In this document: positions 1 through 7,476 of the stretch, in pieces
Position numbering within the stretch: the stretch's first letter is position 1
How the letters are laid out: the number at the start of each line of letters is the position of its first letter
Origin: an uncultured Corynebacterium sp.
GTDB lineage: Bacteria > Actinomycetota > Actinomycetes > Mycobacteriales > Mycobacteriaceae
Length of the DNA: 13,758 bases
Direction: 5' to 3'
Assembly (NCBI RefSeq): GCF_947253065.1
Contig: NZ_CAMXWS010000043.1
Location: 1-13,758, forward strand
The notes under the pieces: generated by a model
Database searches by the model: none
Told to the model about the DNA's origin: nothing
Seen by the model: only the letters and a program-made list of their open reading frames with translations
Position numbers and translations under genes: made by a program

Positions 1-522
1 CCATTCCTTTATTACGGCGATGAAATCGGCATGGGCGACAATATTTGGTTGCCCGACCGCGATGGCGTGCGCACTCCCATGCAGTGGAATGCTGACCGCA
101 ATGGTGGCTTTTCCCAGGCCGACCCGGAGCGCCTCTACCTTCCTGCCATTCGCAATGACACGTATGGTTACCAGGCACTCAACGTGGAATCGCAGATGGA
201 ACGTGAGAATTCCCTGCTGCACTGGGTCCGCGAGCGTGTGCACATTCGCAAGCAATACAAGGCATTTGGCCGCGGCGACTACCAAGAGGTTGACCACAGC
301 AACCCGCAGGTTCTCGCATTCATCCGCGAATACGACGGTGAGCGCATCCTGTGTGTCAACAACATGAGCTCCCGCCCGCAGCCGGTGGAGATGAACCTGG
401 CGCACCTCGCCGGAGTTATTCCGCGCGAGCTGTCCGGCAATATCGACTTCCCGGCCATCGGCGAGCTGCCCTGGCTGGTCACCCTGGCGCCGCACGGTCA
501 CTTCTGGTTCGACATTTCCTAG
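1..522 (+). CDS. treS: Trehalose synthase (maltose alpha-D-glucosyltransferase), C-terminal part
   Basis: This is the last 173 residues of a GH13 enzyme that interconverts trehalose and maltose in the cytoplasm. The frame is open from base 1, so the N-terminus and the catalytic core lie outside the window. The visible part opens with LYYGDEIGMGDN and then DRDGVRTPMQW, which is the characteristic TreS block after the last (beta/alpha) barrel strands. The C-terminal beta-sandwich domain follows, and the gene ends at TAG 520-522. The next gene, a maltokinase, begins 17 bases downstream on the same strand, as expected for the TreS-Mak route that feeds maltose 1-phosphate to GlgE. No damage is visible in the part present. 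Related GH13 enzymes share the GDEIGM motif, but the DRDGVRTPMQW block plus the maltokinase neighbour make TreS the strong choice. Confidence 0.95.
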   Translation, partial: PFLYYGDEIGMGDNIWLPDRDGVRTPMQWNADRNGGFSQADPERLYLPAIRNDTYGYQALNVESQMERENSLLHWVRERVHIRKQYKAFGRGDYQEVDHSNPQVLAFIREYDGERILCVNNMSSRPQPVEMNLAHLAGVIPRELSGNIDFPAIGELPWLVTLAPHGHFWFDIS

Positions 523-539
523 AGAAATCGAGGCTGAGC

Positions 540-1601
540 ATGGACTTGAAAAACACCCGCTTTTTCGGATCGAAATCTAAAACGATCACCAGCCAACAGG
601 TCGTCGCAGAGGTTCCTGCCAATGATTCTTTGTGGCAGATCCTCGAGGTCAACCACGGCGAAGTGGACCACTATCAAGTCCTCAGCTCTAGCGATAGACC
701 AGGCGGCGACGTAGACGTACTGGACACTGCTGACGGTGCCCAGACCTACCTTGAGCACCTCACCGAATTCGGCGAGGTCACCGGAGACCTGTCGGGAACT
801 CGCGCCGTGCCACTCGGCGCGGATCAATCCAATACTTCGCTCGTTGTGGATGACGCCTGGATTTTGAAGGTCTTCCGCAAACTCGAAGAGGGTCTCAACC
901 CTGATGTGGAGTTGCTCAGCCAGATCGCTAACTGCCCCCACGTCGCTGGTGTGCGGGGTTATCTCACCCGCAACGGCTGCACCTTGGCAATGATGCAGGA
1001 ATTCATCTCCGGTGGGCGCGATGGTTTTAAGCTCGCGCTTGATCCGGGCTTGGACAATGAAGGCGATCTCGGTGCTGCAATCCGGGTCGTGCATGAGGAT
1101 CTGGCTGCAGCATTCGGCACCACTGAAGTACCGGGTTCACATATCCGGGCCTCTCTGAATGCGCACCTGGATCAGATCCTGACGCAGACTGACGCTTTGG
1201 CCGAATTCGAGGGCAACCTCCGCGAGATCTACTCGCGCATTCCGGATGCACCCGTTGCGATCCAAAGGATCCACGGAGACCTGCACCTAGGCCAAACACT
1301 CTTGGCTGACAAGTGGTACCTGATCGATTTCGAGGGCGAGCCCGCCCGCCCGCTGGAACAGCGTCGTTTGCCAGATCACCCATTGCGCGATGTCGCCGGC
1401 ATGGTGCGCTCCTTTGGGTATGCACATGCGATGGGTGGCCAGGCGGACGTCGACAAGCTGCTTGCTGGATATGGCGTTGAACCTGATCCGATATTGGATG
1501 CGTATATCGCGGACAAGGCTGCCTACGAGGTGGTCTATGAGGCGAATAACCGTCCCGATTGGGTTGAGATCCCACTGAGCGCGATCCGCGAACTGGTCTA
1601 A
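540..1601 (+). CDS. mak: Maltokinase (short form)
   Basis: The product (353 residues) should use ATP to phosphorylate maltose to maltose 1-phosphate, the donor for GlgE alpha-glucan synthesis. It has an aminoglycoside-phosphotransferase-like kinase fold. IQRIHGDLHLGQT (residues 241-253, catalytic Asp247) and LIDFEGEP (261-268, metal-binding Asp263) match mycobacterial Mak/Pep2 closely, followed by PDHPLRDVAGMVRSFGYA (278-295). WILKVFRKLEEG near residues 107-118 is the probable ATP-binding lysine strand. ATG 540 was chosen because it sits 6 bases after GAGG (530-533) and 17 bases after the treS stop; the frame stays open upstream to 351, but that part overlies treS. From memory, mycobacterial maltokinases are around 450 residues, so this is a shortened form with a smaller N-terminal cap region. 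Cotranscription with treS is inferred from spacing. Confidence 0.92.
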   Translation: MDLKNTRFFGSKSKTITSQQVVAEVPANDSLWQILEVNHGEVDHYQVLSSSDRPGGDVDVLDTADGAQTYLEHLTEFGEVTGDLSGTRAVPLGADQSNTSLVVDDAWILKVFRKLEEGLNPDVELLSQIANCPHVAGVRGYLTRNGCTLAMMQEFISGGRDGFKLALDPGLDNEGDLGAAIRVVHEDLAAAFGTTEVPGSHIRASLNAHLDQILTQTDALAEFEGNLREIYSRIPDAPVAIQRIHGDLHLGQTLLADKWYLIDFEGEPARPLEQRRLPDHPLRDVAGMVRSFGYAHAMGGQADVDKLLAGYGVEPDPILDAYIADKAAYEVVYEANNRPDWVEIPLSAIRELV

Positions 1602-1623
1602 TCGGCCTCCCCACGGGGTGCGT

Positions 1624-1664
1624 GGAATCCCCCCTTCCCAAAAATTTTCACTTAATGGGATTCC
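1624..1664. promoter_or_regulatory. Inverted repeat upstream of brnQ, candidate operator
   Basis: GGAATCCC (1624-1631) is repeated in perfect inversion as GGGATTCC (1657-1664), with 25 bases between the arms including an A/T-rich run. It lies just upstream of the proposed brnQ -10 element, where a regulator would bind. It is not followed by a U-run, so it does not look like a terminator of the maltokinase gene. No known regulator consensus was recognised. The right arm overlaps the expected -35 region. Confidence 0.35.
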
Positions 1665-1689
1665 GTTCCGCACAGTGAGATGCTAGGGT
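1661..1689 (+). promoter_or_regulatory. Candidate brnQ promoter
   Basis: TAGGGT at 1684-1689, preceded by TG at 1681-1682, resembles an actinobacterial extended -10 element. A -35 position 17 bases upstream (1661-1666, TTCCGT) matches the consensus poorly. The predicted start near 1696 would leave a leader of about 30 bases carrying the strong Shine-Dalgarno AGGGAGG at 1716-1722. Confidence 0.4.
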
Positions 1690-1726
1690 TTCACCTACCA
1701 TTTGTTCATTTTCCTAGGGAGGCCCC

Positions 1727-3127
1727 ATGTCTACCGCTACCTCAAGCGGCAAGAAGTCTCAGACAGGCGCAATCGTCATTACTGCGCTTGCATTGTTCTC
1801 GATGTTCTTCGGTGCCGGCAACCTCATCTTCCCGCCCATGCTCGCTGTGGGCGCGGGTGACAACTTCTGGCCAGCAATCCTCGGCTTCCTCACCACGGGC
1901 GCCCTGCTGCCCGTGCTGGCCGTCGTCGCAATTGCCCTGTCCGGCTCCAATGTCCGCGACCTCGCGCAGCGCGCAGGCACCCTGTTCGGCATTGTCTTCC
2001 CAGTCCTCGCGTACCTGTCCATCGGTGCGTTTTACGCGCTGCCGCGTACCGGCGCCGTCTCCTTCGAGGTCGCCGTTACTCCAGTGTTCGGCTGGGACAG
2101 CACGCTGACCGCCGCGATCTTCAACATCGTCTTCTTCGGCATCGCACTGGCATTTTCCTGGAACCCGTCCCGCATCACGGACACCCTGGGCAAATTCCTC
2201 ACCCCGGCGCTGGTCATCCTGCTGGTCATCATGATCGGCATGGCTATTTTCACAATGACTAACCAGCACTACACCCCGAATGAGACCTTCGCCTCCAACG
2301 CGTACCCGGCAGGCGTTCTCGAGGGTTACCTGACCATGGACTCGATTGCTGCGCTGGCATTCTCCATCGTGGTCATTTCCTCCCTGCACGCAAAGGGCTT
2401 TACTGAAGGCAAGCCGCTGGTTCGCAGCACCATCCTCGCCGGTCTTGGCGCAAGTATCCTGCTGGCACTGATCTACCTGGGTCTCGGTCTGATCGGCCGC
2501 TCGATGCCGGATGCACTGCAGTACGATTCCGGTGCTCCGCTGCTCGCTGATGCTGCCCTGCAACTGATGGGTCGCCCGGGCCAGACCGTCTTCGCACTCA
2601 TCGTGGTTCTTGCTTGCTTGACCACCGCTATCGGCCTGATCACTTCTACCGCTGAGTACTTCTCTCAGCAATTCGCTGGATCCTACCGCACCTGGGCCAT
2701 CATCTTCGCCGTTGCTTCGGCTGTCATGGCTACGCAGGGCCTCGACTTTGTCATCTCGATCGCTGGCCCGGTCGTCGGCTTCCTCTACCCGCCGGCAATC
2801 GCCCTGATCTTCGTCACCCTGCTCGAGCCGCTGTTCCGCTCCCGCACCCGCCTGCGTTGGGGCTTCTTCCTGCCGATCTGGGTCGCTGTTGTCTGGTCCC
2901 TGATCTCCACCTTCATCTCCCTTGGCTGGGGTGCAGATGCCCTGTCCCCGATCGTCGACTGGTCGCCGATGCAGGCTAGTGATCTGGGCTGGCTGCTGCC
3001 GACCGCCGTGGCATTCGTCATCGGCCTGGTCATCGACTTCATCAAGCCGCACGCTCCGCTGGAGATCGGCACGCAGCGCACCGTTGAGGGCGAAACACTC
3101 GCAGAAGCTGAAGCCCACAACGCTTAA
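1727..3127 (+). CDS. brnQ: Branched-chain amino acid:cation symporter BrnQ
   Basis: The product (466 residues) is an inner-membrane carrier of the LIVCS family, which takes up leucine, isoleucine and valine with Na+ or H+. The N-terminal block ALFSMFFGAGNLIFPPML (residues 24-41) is the family hallmark. The rest is a succession of about twelve hydrophobic segments, including VIMIGMAIF, ALAFSIVVISSL and FALIVVLACL. ATG 1727 is supported by AGGGAGG four bases upstream. The C-terminus ends in a hydrophilic tail rich in Glu and Ala. Codon use is strongly biased to C-ending codons (ATC, CTG-rich), which suggests good expression. Transcription probably starts just upstream, in a 125-base gap with an inverted repeat. 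The downstream flavin oxidoreductase follows after 71 bases, and from memory the same pairing occurs in Corynebacterium glutamicum. Confidence 0.95.
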   Translation: MSTATSSGKKSQTGAIVITALALFSMFFGAGNLIFPPMLAVGAGDNFWPAILGFLTTGALLPVLAVVAIALSGSNVRDLAQRAGTLFGIVFPVLAYLSIGAFYALPRTGAVSFEVAVTPVFGWDSTLTAAIFNIVFFGIALAFSWNPSRITDTLGKFLTPALVILLVIMIGMAIFTMTNQHYTPNETFASNAYPAGVLEGYLTMDSIAALAFSIVVISSLHAKGFTEGKPLVRSTILAGLGASILLALIYLGLGLIGRSMPDALQYDSGAPLLADAALQLMGRPGQTVFALIVVLACLTTAIGLITSTAEYFSQQFAGSYRTWAIIFAVASAVMATQGLDFVISIAGPVVGFLYPPAIALIFVTLLEPLFRSRTRLRWGFFLPIWVAVVWSLISTFISLGWGADALSPIVDWSPMQASDLGWLLPTAVAFVIGLVIDFIKPHAPLEIGTQRTVEGETLAEAEAHNA

Positions 3128-3198
3128 GGTGGAATGACGCGGCCTTCCAAAGCGTTGCATCACGGTGAAAGCACTCACCCTGATTAGGAAGGACCACC

Positions 3199-4176
3199 AT
3201 GACCCCGCTTTCTCTGCTGGATTTCTGCACCGTCCGAAGCGAGGAGTCCATCGGCCAGTCGATGGCCCGCTCCGTGGAATTAGCTCAAACCGCAGAGAAG
3301 CTGGGGTACGACCGCGTCTGGTACTCCGAGCACCACAACATGCCGACGATCGCTTCGTCATCGCCGGCTGTGCTCATCGCTCATATCGCCGCCAAGACCG
3401 AGAAGATTCGCCTCGGTGCTGGCGGCGTTATGCTGCCCAACCACTCCCCGTACGTCATCGCGGAACAGTACGGTACGCTCGCTGAGCTGTATCCGGACCG
3501 CATCGATCTGGGGCTGGGCCGCGCACCGGGAACAGACCAGAACACGCTTGGCCGGGCGCTGCGCCGCGATCCGCGTGCTGCCGAAAATTTCCCCAGTGAT
3601 GTGCTGGAATTGCAGGCTTATCTTTCGGATAATTCCCCGATCCCGGGTGTGACTGCAGTGCCGGGGGCAGGAACTAATGTTCCGCTCTACATTCTCGGCT
3701 CCTCCATGTTTGGAGCGACGCTGGCAGCGAAATTGGGACTTCCCCATTCCTTCGCCTCTCACTTCGCGCCGACCCACCTCCAAGAGGCGACGACGTATTA
3801 CCGGGAGAATTTCCAGCCCTCGGCCGTCTGCCCCGAGCCATATGTCATCGCAGCGGTCAACGTGACTGCAGCAGATGATGCAAATGATGCTGCACGCCAG
3901 ACCGAGCTGGTGCGACGCCAGCGGGTCAAGGCTTTCCTGGGCCGGCAGGGGCGCACGATCAGCGAGGACCAGCTGGACGCAATCATGAACTCCCCTCAGG
4001 GCCAGCAGATCGTGGGCATGCTCCGCTACACCGCGCAAGGTACTGGCGAACAGGTTGTTGAATACCTCGAAGGCTTCGCTGAGCACGCCAAGGCAGATGA
4101 GCTGATGATTTCGTTCCAGGCCCCGACCCATGAGGAGTCACTGCGTTCGATGGAGATCCTCGCGAAATCCATTTAA
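3199..4176 (+). CDS. Luciferase-like (LLM class) flavin-dependent oxidoreductase
   Basis: The product (325 residues) belongs to the bacterial luciferase / alkanal monooxygenase-like superfamily of flavin-dependent TIM-barrel enzymes. It is closest to the group often called luciferase family oxidoreductase group 1 (YhbW-like). Characteristic segments are DRVWYSEHHNM (residues 38-48), IRLGAGGVMLPNHSPYVIAEQ (70-90) and YPDRIDLGLGRAPGTDQ (98-114). YILGSSMFGATLAAKLGLP follows in the C-terminal half. The substrate cannot be read from the sequence, and light emission is not implied. ATG 3199 has AGGAAGGA at 3186-3193, five bases upstream. The gene could be read through from brnQ 71 bases before it, since no convincing terminator was found between them. 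Confidence 0.9.
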   Translation: MTPLSLLDFCTVRSEESIGQSMARSVELAQTAEKLGYDRVWYSEHHNMPTIASSSPAVLIAHIAAKTEKIRLGAGGVMLPNHSPYVIAEQYGTLAELYPDRIDLGLGRAPGTDQNTLGRALRRDPRAAENFPSDVLELQAYLSDNSPIPGVTAVPGAGTNVPLYILGSSMFGATLAAKLGLPHSFASHFAPTHLQEATTYYRENFQPSAVCPEPYVIAAVNVTAADDANDAARQTELVRRQRVKAFLGRQGRTISEDQLDAIMNSPQGQQIVGMLRYTAQGTGEQVVEYLEGFAEHAKADELMISFQAPTHEESLRSMEILAKSI

Positions 4177-4248
4177 AACATTACGTGAAAATTAATGAAT
4201 AAATTGCCATGTATCCTGCGCAGATAATTCGGTAATTACATTTAATCT

Positions 4249-4281
4249 CGGTTAAACTTTGAAAGTATTTTTGTTTAATCG
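4249..4281. promoter_or_regulatory. Near-palindrome before the GntR gene, candidate autoregulatory operator
   Basis: CGGTTAAAC (4249-4257) and GTTTAATCG (4273-4281) form inverted arms of nine bases with one mismatch, separated by 15 bases. A third partial half-site, TTTAATC, lies at 4241-4247 in the same orientation as the right arm. The right arm abuts the Shine-Dalgarno GAGG (4281-4284) of the regulator gene. TAAACT at 4253-4258 fits the corynebacterial -10 pattern TANANT, but no good -35 was found. The whole gap 4177-4287 is clearly A+T-rich. A GntR-family regulator binding its own leader is the obvious inference, though the site does not match a HutC consensus I know. Confidence 0.45.
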
Positions 4282-4287
4282 AGGTGA

Positions 4288-5058
4288 ATGACCATTCCAC
4301 GCCCACGACCGTCGCAGCAGCACGAGGAAATCGCCGAATATCTGCGCGCGCTGATTGAAAGCGGAAAACTCCAGCCAGGCGCCCCTTTGCCGAGCGAAGC
4401 GGAACTGTGCAAAACATTCGACACGTCCCGTGGTCCCGTACGACAAGCGGTCGCAACACTACGCAACGACGGATTAATCTCCTCAGGTCGTGGGCGTCGC
4501 TCACTCGTCCTCGAAGCACCGAAAACGAATTCTTTCGATGCGCTGATTTCAGCAACATCCCTCATCAACGAGGCCCACTTCATTGCGGGTGGAGAGATTC
4601 TTCGGGTCGCGCGCGAACAAGCATCGCCGTCCATCGCTGAAGCGCTGAACCTCGCCCCCAACGATCCGATCGTGGAGATCGTCCGGCTCCGCACCGCGAA
4701 CAAAGTCCCAGTGCTGATTGAAAGGCTCGTCTTTCCATTCAATATCGGCAAAGACTTCCTCGACCTCACGCCCGATAGCGAGTCCATCCATAAACAATTG
4801 CTGGAGGATGGGGTCACGATCGATAATGCCGTGCGCTCCGCAATCATTTGCAAAGCCACGGCTGAGCAGGCAGAACTGCTCGAAATTGCCGAGGGCGATC
4901 CGGTGTGGAAACTCGACATGCGCGCATCCACCTTCCAAGGCGAACACGTTGAATACGCCGAGAACGTCTACCGCGCCGATATGGTCAAGGTCGAAGTTAG
5001 CAGCGTACGTGGCGCTTCCATCCCTTTGAGGTTTGAGATCACCGGAGCGCAAGAATAA
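4288..5058 (+). CDS. GntR family (HutC subfamily) transcriptional regulator
   Basis: The 256-residue product has two domains. An N-terminal GntR winged helix spans residues 10-75, with PSEAELCKTFDTSRGPVRQA (35-54) as the recognition region and the wing at DGLISSGRGRRS (61-72). A C-terminal UTRA effector domain covers about 90-235, recognisable from PIVEIVRLRTANKVPVLIER (127-146) and the closing EYAENVYRADMVKVEVS. UTRA domains bind small ligands such as sugars, amino sugars or amino acids to release DNA. ATG 4288 follows GAGG (4281-4284) closely. The gene is first in a run of six same-strand genes, and the substrate-binding protein starts 10 bases after its stop. It probably controls this importer and itself. 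The ligand is unknown, but may be the transported compound or its phosphorylated form. Confidence 0.92.
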   Translation: MTIPRPRPSQQHEEIAEYLRALIESGKLQPGAPLPSEAELCKTFDTSRGPVRQAVATLRNDGLISSGRGRRSLVLEAPKTNSFDALISATSLINEAHFIAGGEILRVAREQASPSIAEALNLAPNDPIVEIVRLRTANKVPVLIERLVFPFNIGKDFLDLTPDSESIHKQLLEDGVTIDNAVRSAIICKATAEQAELLEIAEGDPVWKLDMRASTFQGEHVEYAENVYRADMVKVEVSSVRGASIPLRFEITGAQE

Positions 5059-5068
5059 TCTTTTTCCC

Positions 5069-6547
5069 ATGAGAGCACTCGGTGCCGTGGTGGCGGTACT
5101 TTCCGTCGGATTCCTGTCCGCATGCTCCGCTGGCAGCACCGCATCAAACGTGGGCCGTATCGAGCCCGACAGCGTCGTCGTGGGCACCACCTCAGCCCCA
5201 GCATCGCTCGATTTCACCACCACCGGCGGCGCCGCGATCCCGCAGGCGCTCATGCACAACGTGTACGAAACGCTCGTGCTTATCGACGACACAGGCCAGC
5301 CTCAACCCCTTCTCGCCGAGAGCTGGGGTATCAGCGATGACCGCACTGAATACACCTTTCATTTGAAGGACGATGTGTGGTTCTCCAATGGCGAGAAATT
5401 CAGTGCTGAGACCGCTGCTTTTTCCATCAATTACGTCCGTGAGAAATGGACGAATGGTCTGGCCAAGCAAATGGCGCCGGTCAAAAACGTGGAAGTCCTG
5501 GATCCCTTGACGTTGAAGGTGCAGTTGACGGCACCGTCGAATAGCTGGCTGTGGTCGATGGGCACACTGACGGGCGCGATGATGGCACCCGGCGGTGTGG
5601 ATCAGCTCGCTACTCATCCGGTCGGTACCGGCCCGTACGTGGTGGACCAATTCGCACTCGGTGAATCCATTTCCTTCAACGCACGTGATGACTACTGGGG
5701 CACGCCCGCCCAGCAAGATGCCGCGATCCGGTACTTCGCTGATGCCGTGTCCTCGGTGAATGCTTTGCGCGTCGGCGATGTGGATGTGCTGTGGGGCCTG
5801 CAAGCACCGGAAATGCTGCAGAATCTCCCAGAGAAATTCGGTGTGGAAGTAGGCACCACCAATGGCGAGGTGCTGCTGAGCATGAATAACAACGCCGCCC
5901 CCTTCGACGACCCGGATGTGCGACGTGCTGTGGCCTATGCGATTGACCGGCACGCGCTGAACGACGTGGTGTGGTCCGGCATGGCCACCGACACTGGCGG
6001 AGCCCCCACCGCACCGAGCGATCCGTGGTTCAACGAGAAAGACTATTTCCCCCACGACCCCAAAAAGGCACGCGAGCTTTTGAACGGCCGTTCGCCGGAG
6101 GTTGAGATCACCGTCCCTTCACTGCCATACACGCAAGATGCCGCGGAGCTGATCTATTCGCAGTTGAAGGAAGTCGGCTTCAACGTGAAACTCAAAACCG
6201 TCGAATTTCCAGCGGTGTGGCTCAACCAGGTGCTCCAGCAGGCGGACTACCAGTCCTCACTTGTCGCCCACGTGGAGCCGCGCGATATGCCGCAGCTTTT
6301 CTCCCCGGACTATTACCTCGGTTTCGATGATCCTGCGGTGACCGAAGACTTCGCACGCGCTGATGCCGGGACCGTCGCGGAGCAAACGAAATACATGAAT
6401 GCCGCGGTGGACAAGATCATGGCAGATGCCGGTGCTCTGACACTGGCTAACCTACCGAATATCGTCGTCACGGCCCCGGGCGTGACTGGAGTGGACCCGA
6501 ATGTAGTCACTGACGGACTCGCCTTGGCGGAGGTGACCAAGCAATGA
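5069..6547 (+). CDS. ABC transporter substrate-binding lipoprotein, family 5 (Opp/Dpp/Nik type)
   Basis: The product (492 residues) is the extracellular solute receptor of the importer encoded with it. A lipoprotein signal peptide is clear: MRALGAVVAVLSVGFLSAC, with lipobox LSAC and Cys19 as the acylated residue. The mature part is an SBP_bac_5 protein: VYETLVLIDDTGQPQPLLAE, then HLKDDVWFSNGEKFSAE, and later DDPDVRRAVAYAIDR. This class binds oligopeptides, dipeptides, nickel, glutathione and some sugars, so the fold alone does not give the ligand. The frame is open back to TTG 5033, but ATG 5069 gives the proper signal peptide. No Shine-Dalgarno precedes 5069; with the regulator stop 10 bases before, translation is probably coupled. 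The stop overlaps the next start as ATGA. Confidence 0.92.
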   Translation: MRALGAVVAVLSVGFLSACSAGSTASNVGRIEPDSVVVGTTSAPASLDFTTTGGAAIPQALMHNVYETLVLIDDTGQPQPLLAESWGISDDRTEYTFHLKDDVWFSNGEKFSAETAAFSINYVREKWTNGLAKQMAPVKNVEVLDPLTLKVQLTAPSNSWLWSMGTLTGAMMAPGGVDQLATHPVGTGPYVVDQFALGESISFNARDDYWGTPAQQDAAIRYFADAVSSVNALRVGDVDVLWGLQAPEMLQNLPEKFGVEVGTTNGEVLLSMNNNAAPFDDPDVRRAVAYAIDRHALNDVVWSGMATDTGGAPTAPSDPWFNEKDYFPHDPKKARELLNGRSPEVEITVPSLPYTQDAAELIYSQLKEVGFNVKLKTVEFPAVWLNQVLQQADYQSSLVAHVEPRDMPQLFSPDYYLGFDDPAVTEDFARADAGTVAEQTKYMNAAVDKIMADAGALTLANLPNIVVTAPGVTGVDPNVVTDGLALAEVTKQ

Positions 6548-7476
6548 AGGCTCTCGGACGTTTCGTGGCCATGCTGCTCGCCGCGAGCGTGATCATCTTC
6601 CTGCTGCTTCGTGCAGTGCCCGGCGACCCGGCACGAATTGCGCTGGGTGTGACCGCGACTGATGAGGACGTGGCTAAGCTCGCCCACCAACTGGGCACCG
6701 ATAAGCCGCTCGTGCAGCAGTACCTCGACTGGGTCGGCGGAATGCTCACGGGCAATTTCGGAACTTCACTGACCAGTAAGCAAGACATCACTCCCCTGGT
6801 GATCGACCGCATGCAGGTCTCATTGATCCTGACGGTCAGTGCCATGGTGCTGTCCATGGTGATCGCGGTGCCTTTGGGTACGTACCTCGTGCGCCGTCGC
6901 GGAAAACTGGATACGGCGATCGTGTCCGCATTGACGCAGGTCGGCATCGCGGTGCCGAGCTTCCTGGTGGGCATTTTGACGGTCGCGGTCTTCTCCGTGT
7001 GGCTCGGCTGGTTGCCTGCGAATGGTTGGGTGCCGCCGAATGCTGGCTTCCGTGACTTCCTCGCCCACCTGGTACTGCCGGTCGTGGCATTGAGTTTGGT
7101 GCAGGCAGCCATTCTGACGCGCTATGTGCGCAGCGCGGTCAACGAGGAGCTGGATAAGGATTATGTGCGCACGGCCCGCGCGGTCGGCCTCTCCACGCGC
7201 CAGGCGCTCTACCGCCACGCGCTGCGCAATGCATTCCTCCCTGTGCTTACCGTCACCGGTCTGCAATTGACCACACTCATCGTTGGTGCCGTCGTCATCG
7301 AGCGGGTGTTCACGCTTCCGGGCCTGGGCAGCATGCTTCTCGACGCAGTAGCCACCCGCGACCTCACCACTGTGCAGACCCTGATGATGCTGCTCGTTGT
7401 TTTCACCTTGGCTGTCACATTGGTGGTGGATCTGCTGTACCGCTTCATTGATCCGCGTCTGAGGAGGCAGGCATGA
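6544..7476 (+). CDS. ABC transporter permease, DppB/OppB type
   Basis: The product (310 residues) is the first membrane subunit of the importer. It shows the DppB layout: an N-terminal helix (residues 7-24), then the conserved LLRAVPGDPARIALG (21-35), a periplasmic stretch with DWVGGMLTGNFGTSL, and a BPD_transp_1 domain from about residue 95. The cytoplasmic EAA loop that docks on the ATPase is DYVRTARAVGLSTRQALYRH (206-225) and keeps its invariant glycine (Gly215). The C-terminus is VDLLYRFIDPRLRR, typical of the subfamily. The start is fixed by the ATGA overlap with the preceding gene and by GGAGGTGA at 6529-6536. About six membrane segments are expected. Confidence 0.93.
   Translation: MKALGRFVAMLLAASVIIFLLLRAVPGDPARIALGVTATDEDVAKLAHQLGTDKPLVQQYLDWVGGMLTGNFGTSLTSKQDITPLVIDRMQVSLILTVSAMVLSMVIAVPLGTYLVRRRGKLDTAIVSALTQVGIAVPSFLVGILTVAVFSVWLGWLPANGWVPPNAGFRDFLAHLVLPVVALSLVQAAILTRYVRSAVNEELDKDYVRTARAVGLSTRQALYRHALRNAFLPVLTVTGLQLTTLIVGAVVIERVFTLPGLGSMLLDAVATRDLTTVQTLMMLLVVFTLAVTLVVDLLYRFIDPRLRRQA

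Noticed and set aside
1602..1622. CCCCACGGGG hairpin after the maltokinase gene as a terminator
   Set aside because: The loop would be too small for the full stem and no T-run follows, so it does not qualify as an intrinsic terminator.
3164..3179. GGTGA / TCACC hairpin between brnQ and the oxidoreductase
   Set aside because: A five-base stem without a T-run is expected by chance, and it lies just upstream of the next gene's ribosome-binding site.
1742..3361. Long minus-strand open frame of 539 codons opposite brnQ
   Set aside because: Its product is a low-complexity, highly charged string (Asp, Arg, Gln, Gly) with no family resemblance. It is the antisense of the C-biased brnQ codons.
5192..6055. 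Minus-strand open frame of 287 codons opposite the substrate-binding protein
   Set aside because: No recognisable domain, His-rich shadow translation, and no ribosome-binding site. The plus-strand gene is convincing.
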